Both the position numbers and the translations under genes were made by a program. Positions 1-6,978 of a stretch of 8,603 nucleotides of DNA are shown here, one piece after another (the stretch's first letter is position 1; each line of letters begins with the position of its first letter). Location of the stretch: NCBI GenBank assembly GCA_003647035.1, contig QMMB01000119.1, forward strand, positions 1-8,603. The letters are read 5' to 3'. The notes beneath the pieces were generated by a model, which saw only the letters and a list, made by a program, of their open reading frames with translations, was not told where the DNA came from and ran no database searches. Origin of the DNA: Deltaproteobacteria bacterium (lineage in GTDB: Bacteria > Myxococcota_A > Polyangia > Polyangiales > Houyiibacteriaceae).

Positions 1-412
1 CGGGCTGGATCCAGCCCTCCTCGAAGCCTTTGTCGACGATCGCGCACTCGATGTTCTTGATGGTCACCGCGGGGTCGCTGATCCCTAGAACGCAAGCGCC
101 CTCGCAAGGAGCCGGGCAGACGCGCCCGGTGAATTCGGGGAAGTTGTTCGTCTTGTGCAGGCGATCCAACGCCTCACGCCAGCGCCCGCGGTAGACGAGG
201 TCGTTCCACTCGGGGATCAGGTTGTCGATGGGACAGCCAGTGGCCGACAGGCAAAACGGAACGCCGCAATCCATGCAGCGCGCACCCTGCGTCCGAAGTT
301 GTTTCTCCGGCACGTCCACCGTGAACTCGTCCCAGCCGGAGATTCGCTCCAGAGGGTCGCTGTACGGAATCGTTTCTCGTGGAAACTCTTTGAAACCAGT
401 CGGCTTGCCCAT
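1..412 (-). CDS. gltD: Glutamate synthase small (beta) subunit, N-terminal part, cut by window edge
   Basis: GltD is the NADPH-oxidising flavoprotein partner of GltB; it passes electrons through FAD and iron-sulfur clusters to the large subunit for glutamate synthesis in the cytoplasm. The visible 137 codons start MGKPTGFKEF and hold the N-terminal cysteine-rich domain: Cys46, Cys49, Cys54 and Cys60 (pattern CMDCGVPFC then GCP) and a second set Cys99, Cys103, Cys107 (CPAPCEGAC), the ligands of the family's 4Fe-4S clusters. The first set has C-x5-C at its end (LSATGC), slightly longer than the commoner spacing. The FAD and NADPH domains lie beyond the left edge; family members are about 480 residues. 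The ATG at 412-410 is supported by a GGAG at 423-420, seven bases upstream. It follows the gltB stop by four bases, so it is cotranscribed. Identification is secure. Confidence 0.96.
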   Translation of the reverse strand, partial: MGKPTGFKEFPRETIPYSDPLERISGWDEFTVDVPEKQLRTQGARCMDCGVPFCLSATGCPIDNLIPEWNDLVYRGRWREALDRLHKTNNFPEFTGRVCPAPCEGACVLGISDPAVTIKNIECAIVDKGFEEGWIQP

Positions 413-416
413 TGTC

Positions 417-3400
417 TTACTCCGCCGCCGGACGGTCCTGGGGTTGAGCAAGATCGGGCCCGGGGACACCGACCGAAAGGTCGCCTGTCTGACGAAGCAC
501 GCGCTCGTAGTCGATCGGCATGACCTTCACCAACGTCCGAAGGGCGTTGTCCCAGTCCTGCAGTAAACGCTCGGCCACGGCCGAGTCGGTGTACTCGAAG
601 TGCTCTTCGATGAGCCCCTTCACAATCGCGATCTCTTCTTGGTATTCGAGCCGCCCGAGCTCGACCATTTCTTGGTTGCACTTCGAGGCGAAGTCGTTGT
701 TCGTGTCGAGCACGTACGCGACGCCACCGCTCATCCCTGCGCCGAAGTTGCGACCGGTGTCTCCTAAGATCACCGCGCGGCCGCCCGTCATATACTCACA
801 CGCGTGGTCGCCGACGCCTTCGATGACGGCCCACGCCCCCGAGTTACGAACGCAGAAGCGCTCGGCTGCACGGCCCCGGAAGAATGCCTTCCCGCTGACC
901 GCGCCGTACAGGACGACGTTGCCGACGATCATGTTCTCGGCGGGCACGAAGGTGGCCTTCTTCGACGGATAGACGATGATCTTGCCGCCGGACAGGCCCT
1001 TGCCCACGTAGTCGTTCGCGTCACCCTCGATCTCGAGGGTCACACCCTTGGCAAGCCAGGCGCCAAAGCTCTGCCCCGCGGAGCCTTCGAACTTGAAGCG
1101 CACGGTTTCATCGGGGAGGAGCTCTTCGCCCCACACCTTGGCGATCTCGTGACTGAGCATGGTTCCAACCGTGCGGTTGGTGTTCTTGATCTTGAGTTCG
1201 GCGCGAACCGGCTTGCCCTCGGTGATGGCCGGTTGGGCCAGCTCGATCAGGCGGTTGTCGAGCGCCTTGTCGAGGCCGTGGTCTTGGGGCTTGGTGTAGT
1301 AGACCACGGTGACCGCGTTCTTCTTCCTGGCGGGCGTGAGAATGGGAGTGAGGTCGATTCCCTGCGCCTTCCAGTGCACGATGGCGTCCACGGTGTCGAG
1401 CATGTCGACGCGGCCGACCATCTCGTTGAAGGTGCGGAACCCGAGCGAAGCCATGATTTCCCGCGCCTCCTCCGCGACCATGAAGAGGTAGTTGATCACG
1501 TGCTCCGGCTTACCCTTGAACTTCTTGCGAAGCTCCGGATCTTGGGTGGCGACGCCGACAGGGCAGGTGTTGAGGTGACACTTGCGCATCATGATGCAGC
1601 CCATCGCGACGAGCGGCGCGGTGCTGAGACCAATCTCTTCGGCGCCGAGCAGGCCGGCGATGACCACGTCACGGCCGGTCTTCATCTGGCCGTCCGTCTG
1701 CAGGACGACGCGGCTTCGAAGGTCGTTCATGACGAGTGTCTGGTGTGTCTCGGAGATGCCGAGCTCCCACGGAAGGCCGGCATGCTTGATCGAGGTCAGC
1801 GGCGAAGCGCCGGTGCCGCCGTCGTGACCACTGATGAGGATATGATCGGCGTGCGCCTTCGAGACGCCAGCGGCGATAGTGCCGACGCCCACCTCGCTGA
1901 CCAGCTTGACGCTGATACGCGCCGAGGGGTTGCTGTTCTTGAGGTCGTGGATCAGCTGCGACAAGTCCTCGATCGAGTAGATGTCGTGGTGCGGCGGCGG
2001 ACTGATCAGGCCGACGCCTGGGGTCGAATGACGCACGGACGCGATCTTCTCGTCGACCTTGCGGCCGGGAAGCTCGCCACCCTCACCGGGCTTGGCGCCC
2101 TGCGCCATCTTGATCTGGAGCTCGTCGGCGTTGGTGAGATAGTTGATGGTTACACCGAAGCGCCCCGACGCGACCTGCTTGATCGCCGAACGCATCGGGT
2201 TCATCGAGCCATCCGGAAGGGGCAGATAGCGCTCCGGGTCCTCACCGCCCTCGCCCGTGTTGGACTTGCCCCCGAGCTCGTTCATCGCGATGGCAAGCGT
2301 CGAATGCGCCTCGACTGAGATCGAGCCGAAGCTCATCGCGCCGGTCGCAAACCGCTTCACGATCTCGCTCGCGGGCTCGACCTCGCTCAGGGGGACGCCC
2401 TGACCCTTCTTGAAGCGCATCAAGCCGCGGAGCGTGGCCCGGTCCCGGGCGTTGTCGTTCACTTGCTCAGCGAATCGCTTGTACGCATCGCTGCTGTTCG
2501 AGCGCGCCGCCACCTGGAGGTTGGCGATCGTCTCCGGGTTCCACATGTGCCGCTCGCCCTTGGCGCGCCAATGGAACTGCCCGTCGTTTGGAAGGATGGG
2601 AAGCCGGGGCTCATCTTCGCCCGGGTAACCGAGCTCGTGGCGATCGACCAGCTCCTGCGCGATGACGTTGAACCCGATGCCCTGAATGCGGCTCGCCGTC
2701 CCGGCAAAGCAGAGGTCGACAACGGAACTGTTGAGGCCCACCGCCTCGAAGATCTGTGCGCCCTTGTACGACTGGAGCGTCGAAATCCCCATCTTCGCGA
2801 ACACCTTGAGCATGCCCTTGGCGACCGCCTTGCGATAACCGGTGACGATGCTGTCGTCGTCCGCGAACGTCTCGGCATCGAGCGTGCCGAGGCGGCGCTC
2901 CTGCCACAGCGCCTCGAACGCCAGGTAGGGATTGATCGCGTCCGCACCGGAGCCGACGAGGCAACAATGATGGTGCACCTCGCGCGCCTCACCGGTTTCG
3001 ACGACGATCCCAACTCGGGTGCGCTTTTCGGTGGCAACCAGGTGGTGGTGCGCGGCTCCGGTCGCGAGGAGCGCGCTAACCGGGATACGGTCTTTGCCCG
3101 TGGCACGGTCTGTCAGGACGATGAGGCTGTACCCCTCGTCCACAGCCTGCTCGGCTTCCTGCCGAATGCGCTGGATTGCGGGCTCGAGGCCTTCGGCGCC
3201 TTCGCTTCGCGGCCAGGTGACGTCGATGATCTTGCTCCGCCACCCGCGCTCGTCGATCGTCTTGACCGCGTTGACCTCTTCATTGGTGAGGATCGGGTGC
3301 GGAATGCGAAGCCGATGGGCGTGCTCTGGCGTCGTCGTGAGCAGGTTTTTCTCCGGCCCGATGTAGCACTCGACCGCCATGATCACTTCCTCACGGATCG

Positions 3401-5009
3401 AGTCGATCGGTGGGTTGGTGACCTGTGCAAAGAGCTGCTTGAAGTAGTCGTATGCGAGCCGCGGCTGGTCGCTCAGGACCGCGAGGGCCGAGTCGTTGCC
3501 CATGGACCCGACCGGATCGCGCTGCTGCTCGATCATCGGCCGCAACATGAACTGCATCGTCTCGGTGGTGTAACCAAATGATTGCATGCGCGACAGGAGC
3601 GTCTCGGGGTCGAACCCGTGCGCATCGTCGTTTACGGGAAGCTCGGTGAGCTTGAGTCGCTGTTCGTTGAGCCACTCGCCGTAGGGACGTTGCGACGCGA
3701 TGTCGTTCTTGAGCTCGACGTCGGGAATCATGCGTCCCTGCTCGAAGTCGATCAGGAACATTCGTCCGGGCTTGAGCCGTCCCTTGTGCTTCACCATCTC
3801 TGGCGGGACCGGAAGCACGCCGACCTCCGACGCCATGATCACACGGTCGTCGTGGGTGAGGTAGTAGCGGCTCGGACGAAGCCCGTTTCGGTCGAGAAGG
3901 GCCCCGATCACCGTACCGTCGGTGAAGGCAATCGAAGCAGGACCATCCCACGGCTCCATGAGACACGAGTGGTACTCATAGAAGTCGCGCTTGACCTGCG
4001 GCATGTCCTCGTGCCGCTGCCAGGCCTCGGGAATCATCAGCATTGCGGCCTCGGCCATCGTGCGGCCGTTCATGTACAGAAACTCGAGGACATTATCGAG
4101 AGTGCCCGAGTCCGAGAGCCCTGGCTCTGCGACAGGGAAAAGCTTGCGCAAATCATCGCCGAAGAGCTCGCCTTCGACGACGCCCTGGCGCGAGTGCATC
4201 GCGTTCTTGTTGCCGCGAAGGGTGTTGATCTCGCCGTTGTGGCTGAGGCACCGGAGCGGCTGCGAGCGCTCCCAGGTCGGGAACGTGTTGGTCGCAAACC
4301 GCGAGTGCACCATCGCGAGATGCGTCTCGTAGTCCGGATCGGTGAGGTCTCCATAGAAGGGAAGCACCTGCTCGCAGGCCAGCATGCCCTTGTAGATGAT
4401 CGTCCTGCTCGACAACGAACACGCATAGAGCATCGTCCGCTGCTTCAGGCTTTCGTCCACGCGAAGCGGGCTCGCGGCGCTCTTGCGGACGGCGTAGAGC
4501 TGTCGCTCAAAGGCGTCTTGGTCGAGCCCATCCGCCGCGCCGATGAAGAGCTGCTCGATGTGCGGCATGCTCTCGGCCGCGGTGGGTCCGAGATTGGCCC
4601 CGTCCGGATCGGTGGGCACGGAGCGCCAGCCGAGGAAGCGCTGCCCCTGTGTTTCGATCGACCTCAGGAACGCGGCCTTGCAGTACGCGCGCTCCGCGTC
4701 GTCGGTCGGTAGGAAGATGTTGCCCACACCGTACTTGCCCGGCTCGGGAAGGTCGATACCGAGCTCCTCCTTGGCCACACGCCGCAAAAGCTTGTCTGGG
4801 ACGGCGGTCAGTATCCCCGCACCGTCGCCGGTGTTCGTCTCCGAGCCACGGGCCCCACGGTGGTCCATGTTGCAGAGAATGCGATTGGCGTCCTTGATGA
4901 TCTGATGAGATGCCACGCCCTTGATCTGAGCAACGAAGCCGACACCGCAGGCGTCCTTCTCGTTCGCGGGGTCGTAGAGACCGTGTTTTTCAGGGAGTCC
5001 GTACTTCAT
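417..5009 (-). CDS. gltB: Glutamate synthase [NADPH] large (alpha) subunit
   Basis: This 1530-residue protein catalyses glutamine hydrolysis and transfer of the ammonia to 2-oxoglutarate, giving two glutamates with GltD. All parts of the family are present. There is a 20-residue propeptide before the nucleophile Cys21 (CGVGF). The class II amidotransferase domain runs to about 430, with SHNGEINTLRGN at 256-267 and DRNGLRPSRY at 373-382. A central domain covers about 480-790. The FMN/synthase domain covers about 835-1200, with GAMSFGSIS at 890-898, LGGKSNTGEGGEDPERY at 912-928 and SGHDGGTGASP at 1060-1070. The 3Fe-4S cysteines are Cys1138, Cys1144 and Cys1149 (C-x5-C-x4-C). The GXGXG beta-helix covers about 1285-1475. 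Length is normal and I see no frameshift. The start overlaps the upstream regulator's stop (ATGA) and has no Shine-Dalgarno, so it is probably translationally coupled; the propeptide length supports this ATG. gltD follows after four bases. Confidence 0.98.
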   Translation of the reverse strand: MKYGLPEKHGLYDPANEKDACGVGFVAQIKGVASHQIIKDANRILCNMDHRGARGSETNTGDGAGILTAVPDKLLRRVAKEELGIDLPEPGKYGVGNIFLPTDDAERAYCKAAFLRSIETQGQRFLGWRSVPTDPDGANLGPTAAESMPHIEQLFIGAADGLDQDAFERQLYAVRKSAASPLRVDESLKQRTMLYACSLSSRTIIYKGMLACEQVLPFYGDLTDPDYETHLAMVHSRFATNTFPTWERSQPLRCLSHNGEINTLRGNKNAMHSRQGVVEGELFGDDLRKLFPVAEPGLSDSGTLDNVLEFLYMNGRTMAEAAMLMIPEAWQRHEDMPQVKRDFYEYHSCLMEPWDGPASIAFTDGTVIGALLDRNGLRPSRYYLTHDDRVIMASEVGVLPVPPEMVKHKGRLKPGRMFLIDFEQGRMIPDVELKNDIASQRPYGEWLNEQRLKLTELPVNDDAHGFDPETLLSRMQSFGYTTETMQFMLRPMIEQQRDPVGSMGNDSALAVLSDQPRLAYDYFKQLFAQVTNPPIDSIREEVIMAVECYIGPEKNLLTTTPEHAHRLRIPHPILTNEEVNAVKTIDERGWRSKIIDVTWPRSEGAEGLEPAIQRIRQEAEQAVDEGYSLIVLTDRATGKDRIPVSALLATGAAHHHLVATEKRTRVGIVVETGEAREVHHHCCLVGSGADAINPYLAFEALWQERRLGTLDAETFADDDSIVTGYRKAVAKGMLKVFAKMGISTLQSYKGAQIFEAVGLNSSVVDLCFAGTASRIQGIGFNVIAQELVDRHELGYPGEDEPRLPILPNDGQFHWRAKGERHMWNPETIANLQVAARSNSSDAYKRFAEQVNDNARDRATLRGLMRFKKGQGVPLSEVEPASEIVKRFATGAMSFGSISVEAHSTLAIAMNELGGKSNTGEGGEDPERYLPLPDGSMNPMRSAIKQVASGRFGVTINYLTNADELQIKMAQGAKPGEGGELPGRKVDEKIASVRHSTPGVGLISPPPHHDIYSIEDLSQLIHDLKNSNPSARISVKLVSEVGVGTIAAGVSKAHADHILISGHDGGTGASPLTSIKHAGLPWELGISETHQTLVMNDLRSRVVLQTDGQMKTGRDVVIAGLLGAEEIGLSTAPLVAMGCIMMRKCHLNTCPVGVATQDPELRKKFKGKPEHVINYLFMVAEEAREIMASLGFRTFNEMVGRVDMLDTVDAIVHWKAQGIDLTPILTPARKKNAVTVVYYTKPQDHGLDKALDNRLIELAQPAITEGKPVRAELKIKNTNRTVGTMLSHEIAKVWGEELLPDETVRFKFEGSAGQSFGAWLAKGVTLEIEGDANDYVGKGLSGGKIIVYPSKKATFVPAENMIVGNVVLYGAVSGKAFFRGRAAERFCVRNSGAWAVIEGVGDHACEYMTGGRAVILGDTGRNFGAGMSGGVAYVLDTNNDFASKCNQEMVELGRLEYQEEIAIVKGLIEEHFEYTDSAVAERLLQDWDNALRTLVKVMPIDYERVLRQTGDLSVGVPGPDLAQPQDRPAAE
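420..423 (-). promoter_or_regulatory. Shine-Dalgarno site for gltD, inside the gltB 3' end
   Basis: On the minus strand the last gltB codons read GCGGAG, then the stop TAA, then GACA and the gltD ATG. The GGAG lies seven bases before that ATG. It fixes the gltD start and allows gltD its own ribosome loading in addition to coupling from gltB. Confidence 0.6.
5006..5009 (-). other. ATGA stop-start overlap between the Lrp-type regulator and gltB
   Basis: The gltB start ATG occupies 5009-5007 and the regulator's TGA stop occupies 5008-5006. The preceding 20 bases are C- and A-rich with no purine-rich Shine-Dalgarno core. Such overlaps are the classic arrangement for termination-reinitiation, tying gltB translation to that of the regulator. 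Confidence 0.85.
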
Positions 5010-5563
5010 GTTGGCGTGGTTCGGGGGGTTTCGGGGGTGCCCGCTCGGCGGCGGGAGCGTTTGCGGCGCCGCGTATCGGACGCGGGCTCGGCCGCGGGCA
5101 GGGCGACTTCTACCCTCTCGGTGTGGGTCGACAGCACCACCATGGTCTCGGTGCTGGCGACCCCCTCCATGGACCGGACGCGACTGATGAGTTGCTCCAG
5201 GTCCTCGGTGTTCTGCGTTTTTACCTTGAGAAGGAGGGTGTGGCTACCGGTCACGTGGTGGCACTCGAGAACCTGCGGCATCGAGTCGACCCACTCTTCG
5301 AACGCGGCGAGCAGGTTGGGATTACTGATCGACACCCCAATGAAGGCCGAAATGTCGAGACCCACTTTGCGAGCGTCGAGCAGCGCATGGTAACCAAGGA
5401 CAATTCCAGCGTTTTCAAGCTTGCGGACACGTTCCATGACCGAGGGGGCGCTCAGCCCCACGGAGGCCCCGATCTCCTTGAGAGATCGCTTGCAATCGCT
5501 CTGCAGCTCGTTGAGGAGCTGCCGATCGATTCCATCTAGAACGTACGTTTCTCCTAAAGTCAT
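5006..5563 (-). CDS. Lrp/AsnC-family transcriptional regulator heading the gltBD operon
   Basis: This 185-residue DNA-binding protein probably senses an amino acid and controls its own operon. Residues 9-58 form the AsnC-type winged helix-turn-helix: LDGIDRQLLNELQ, then KEIGASVGLSAPSVMERVRK as recognition region, then LENAGIVLGY. Residues 72-150 form the ligand-binding RAM domain (start AFIGVSIS; VTGSHTLLLKV at 104-114; METMV-like final strand around 138-145). Typical family members are about 150-165 residues; here an extra tail from about 157 is Arg/Lys- then Pro/Thr-rich, with RRRKRSRRR at 165-173. The start ATG at 5563 has a GGAG G core at 5579-5575, 11 bases away. Escherichia coli Lrp activates gltBDF, which makes regulation of the adjacent gltB and gltD likely; that link is inference here. 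The family call is secure, the effector unknown, and I do not assign the symbol lrp. Confidence 0.93.
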   Translation of the reverse strand: MTLGETYVLDGIDRQLLNELQSDCKRSLKEIGASVGLSAPSVMERVRKLENAGIVLGYHALLDARKVGLDISAFIGVSISNPNLLAAFEEWVDSMPQVLECHHVTGSHTLLLKVKTQNTEDLEQLISRVRSMEGVASTETMVVLSTHTERVEVALPAAEPASDTRRRKRSRRRAGTPETPRTTPT

Positions 5564-5589
5564 TAGGTCAGGAGCCTCCGAAGCCTAAT
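5562..5589. repeat. Inverted repeat flanking the regulator's ribosome binding site
   Basis: ATTAGG at 5562-5567 and its exact complement CCTAAT at 5584-5589 enclose 16 bases that include the GGAGG ribosome site; one arm touches the regulator's start codon and the other the promoter's -10 region. It could be a DNA operator or a weak mRNA hairpin. Six-base arms can occur by chance, so function is uncertain. Confidence 0.35.
5575..5579 (-). promoter_or_regulatory. Shine-Dalgarno site for the Lrp/AsnC-type regulator
   Basis: GGAGG on the minus strand, 11 bases before the ATG at 5563. The spacing is slightly long but this is the only good core near the start. It lies in the loop between the inverted repeat arms at 5562-5567 and 5584-5589. 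Confidence 0.5.
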
Positions 5590-5617
5590 AGATATGGTTC
5601 TGAGGTGCCGGAGTCAA
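5589..5617 (-). promoter_or_regulatory. Putative sigma70-like promoter of the regulator-gltB-gltD operon
   Basis: On the minus strand TTGACT (5617-5612, five of six matches to TTGACA) is followed by exactly 17 bases and TATCTA (5594-5589, weaker match to TATAAT). Transcription would begin near 5582, leaving a leader of about 19 bases that still contains the GGAGG site. The -35 hexamer sits in the centre of an imperfect inverted repeat (5602-5628), a good place for a repressor or autoregulator. Confidence 0.45.
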
Positions 5618-5628
5618 CCGGATGCCTC
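5602..5628. promoter_or_regulatory. Imperfect inverted repeat over the -35 box, candidate operator
   Basis: GAGG (5602-5605) and CCGG (5608-5611) on the left mirror CCGG (5618-5621) and CCTC (5625-5628) on the right, around AGTCAA, which is the complement of the -35 hexamer. The two arms differ by one base in the internal gap, so symmetry is imperfect. A dimeric regulator such as the adjacent Lrp/AsnC-type protein could bind here; this is inferred from position only. Confidence 0.3.
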
Positions 5629-5727
5629 CCACGAAAGGCAAATAACCTCTGGAATACGCACCTGTAGTGTAATACTTTGATGTAGACGGTATTTGGAGAC
5701 TTGTTCCGTCCCTATTTGGAAGCCCTG

Positions 5728-6978
5728 ATGGAGGATTCGAGCGCAAAAGACATGGAATCCGTACGCCCTAGCCGCGGCCAGAGGCCGCCGCCTGATTCTG
5801 AGGCGCCTGCGCGCGCAGTCCCCGAGAAGATCGGCCGCTATCAGTTGTGCTTCGAGCTCGCGTCAGGAGGTATGGCGAGCGTGTATCTAGCGCGGGCCGG
5901 CGGGGTCCCGGGTTTCGAGAAGCTCGTGGCGCTCAAGCGCATCCATCCTCATCTCGCGGACGAAAAAGATTACATCGAGATGTTTCTCGACGAGGCGCGC
6001 ATCGCCTCACGGATCACGCACCCGAACGTCTGCAGCGTCTTCGACTTCGGCGAAGCCGACGGCGAATACTTCATCGCGATGGAATACCTGGTCGGAGAGC
6101 CACTGTCGCGCGTTCACCGGCGAGTGGTGGCCAACGCAGACCAGCGAAGCTCGGCCCTGCTGCCGGCGCGCATGGCGGCTGTCATCGCTCAGGCCTGCGA
6201 AGGCCTCCACGCAGCACACGAGCTCCAGGACGCGGAGGGCGAGTCGCTGCACGTCGTACACCGCGACGTCTCCACAGAGAATCTCTTCGTGACGTACAGC
6301 GGCGCCACGCAGGTGGTCGACTTTGGCATCGCGCATGCGCGACAACGCGTTCACCACACCGAGGCAGGCCAAGTCAAAGGCACCTTCCCGTACATGGCGC
6401 CCGAGCAGATGACGGCGGCAGTCGTCGACCGACGGGTCGATGTGTGGGCGTTGGGGGCCGTGCTGTGGGAGCTACTGACGCTGCAACGGCTTTTCCTTCG
6501 CGACACCGACGTGAACACGATGTACGCGGTCCTGTCGGGCGAGATTCGTCCGCCGTCAGACCACCGAAGTGATGTACCGGCGGAGCTGGACGAGATCGTA
6601 TTGAAGGCCCTGCAGCGCAGCCCGGACGAGCGGTGGCAAAGCGCCCGCCAAATGGGCAAGGCGCTGCGTCGCTTCCTCGCCAATCAAGAGGAGCTCGTGG
6701 GCCCAGCGGAGATCGCGGACTGGATGGCAGAGCTCTTTCCGAACGGGGAGTCGCGAAAGCGGCAGCTCATGGAGATCGCGCGAACGACGAACGCATCGGT
6801 CGAGTCTGACCCTCCGCGTCGCGCTCAGGACAAGAGCGGCCGCAGAGGAGTGCAGATCCCGCCGACATCGGGGAGGCGAATGCCAGCAGCGCCGCCGTTG
6901 CCAGCCAGCTTACTCGTGATGGTGATCGGCGTAGCGACGGTACTAACCGTCGTCGCGCTCGACTGGTTGCGGCAGTAG
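5728..6978 (+). CDS. Hanks-type Ser/Thr protein kinase with C-terminal membrane anchor
   Basis: This 416-residue membrane-tethered kinase probably phosphorylates cytosolic proteins on Ser/Thr. A Pro-rich N-terminus (1-34) precedes the kinase domain (about 37-317). It has a glycine loop LASGGMASVYLA (44-55), ATP lysine Lys70 in VALK, helix C Glu89, catalytic HRD (178-180) with VSTENLF after it, DFG (198-200), activation segment KGTFPYMAPEQ (218-228) and DVWALGAVLWE (238-248). The usual HRDxKxxN lysine is replaced by Ser182, as in many myxobacterial kinases (HRDVS). A low-complexity linker (about 345-392) leads to one hydrophobic segment (394-411), with only about five residues beyond it; there is no extracellular sensor. 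The start is uncertain: ATG 5728 has GGAAG five bases upstream, while in-frame TTG at 5701 would add nine residues but has its GGAG only two bases away. Substrates cannot be told from sequence. Confidence 0.93.
   Translation: MEDSSAKDMESVRPSRGQRPPPDSEAPARAVPEKIGRYQLCFELASGGMASVYLARAGGVPGFEKLVALKRIHPHLADEKDYIEMFLDEARIASRITHPNVCSVFDFGEADGEYFIAMEYLVGEPLSRVHRRVVANADQRSSALLPARMAAVIAQACEGLHAAHELQDAEGESLHVVHRDVSTENLFVTYSGATQVVDFGIAHARQRVHHTEAGQVKGTFPYMAPEQMTAAVVDRRVDVWALGAVLWELLTLQRLFLRDTDVNTMYAVLSGEIRPPSDHRSDVPAELDEIVLKALQRSPDERWQSARQMGKALRRFLANQEELVGPAEIADWMAELFPNGESRKRQLMEIARTTNASVESDPPRRAQDKSGRRGVQIPPTSGRRMPAAPPLPASLLVMVIGVATVLTVVALDWLRQ

Larger units (their letters stand above)
5564..5727. other. 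Divergent intergenic region between the regulator operon and the kinase gene
   Basis: This 164-base stretch is visibly more AT-rich than the flanking genes. The left half carries the minus-strand promoter and two inverted repeats described separately. The right half has AATAC at 5653-5657 and 5671-5675 and the inverted copy GTATT at 5689-5693, each 18 bases apart. I found no convincing plus-strand -35/-10 pair for the kinase; an extended -10-like TGTAATACT at 5668-5676 lacks a good -35. Confidence 0.5.

Noticed and set aside
217..681. Minus-strand open frame across the gltB/gltD junction
   Set aside because: It overlaps the conserved ends of both genes in another frame, and its Arg/Ala-rich translation shows no motif.
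804..2318. Long plus-strand open frame (504 codons) opposite gltB
   Set aside because: It lies wholly antisense to well-conserved gltB codons, is rich in Asp/Val/Leu/Arg/His as expected from the complement of a GC-rich gene, and shows no recognisable domain.
2463..4712. Two abutting plus-strand open frames (372 and 376 codons) opposite gltB
   Set aside because: Same antisense composition bias, no family motif, no ribosome sites. They are shadows of the gltB frame.
5540..5549. Perfect palindrome AACGTACGTT just inside the regulator gene
   Set aside because: Lies in codons 5-8 of the regulator; a ten-base palindrome is suggestive of an operator but there is no second copy or other support.
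5847..6572. Plus-strand 241-codon frame inside the kinase
   Set aside because: Arg-rich out-of-frame shadow; the kinase motifs are all in the other frame.
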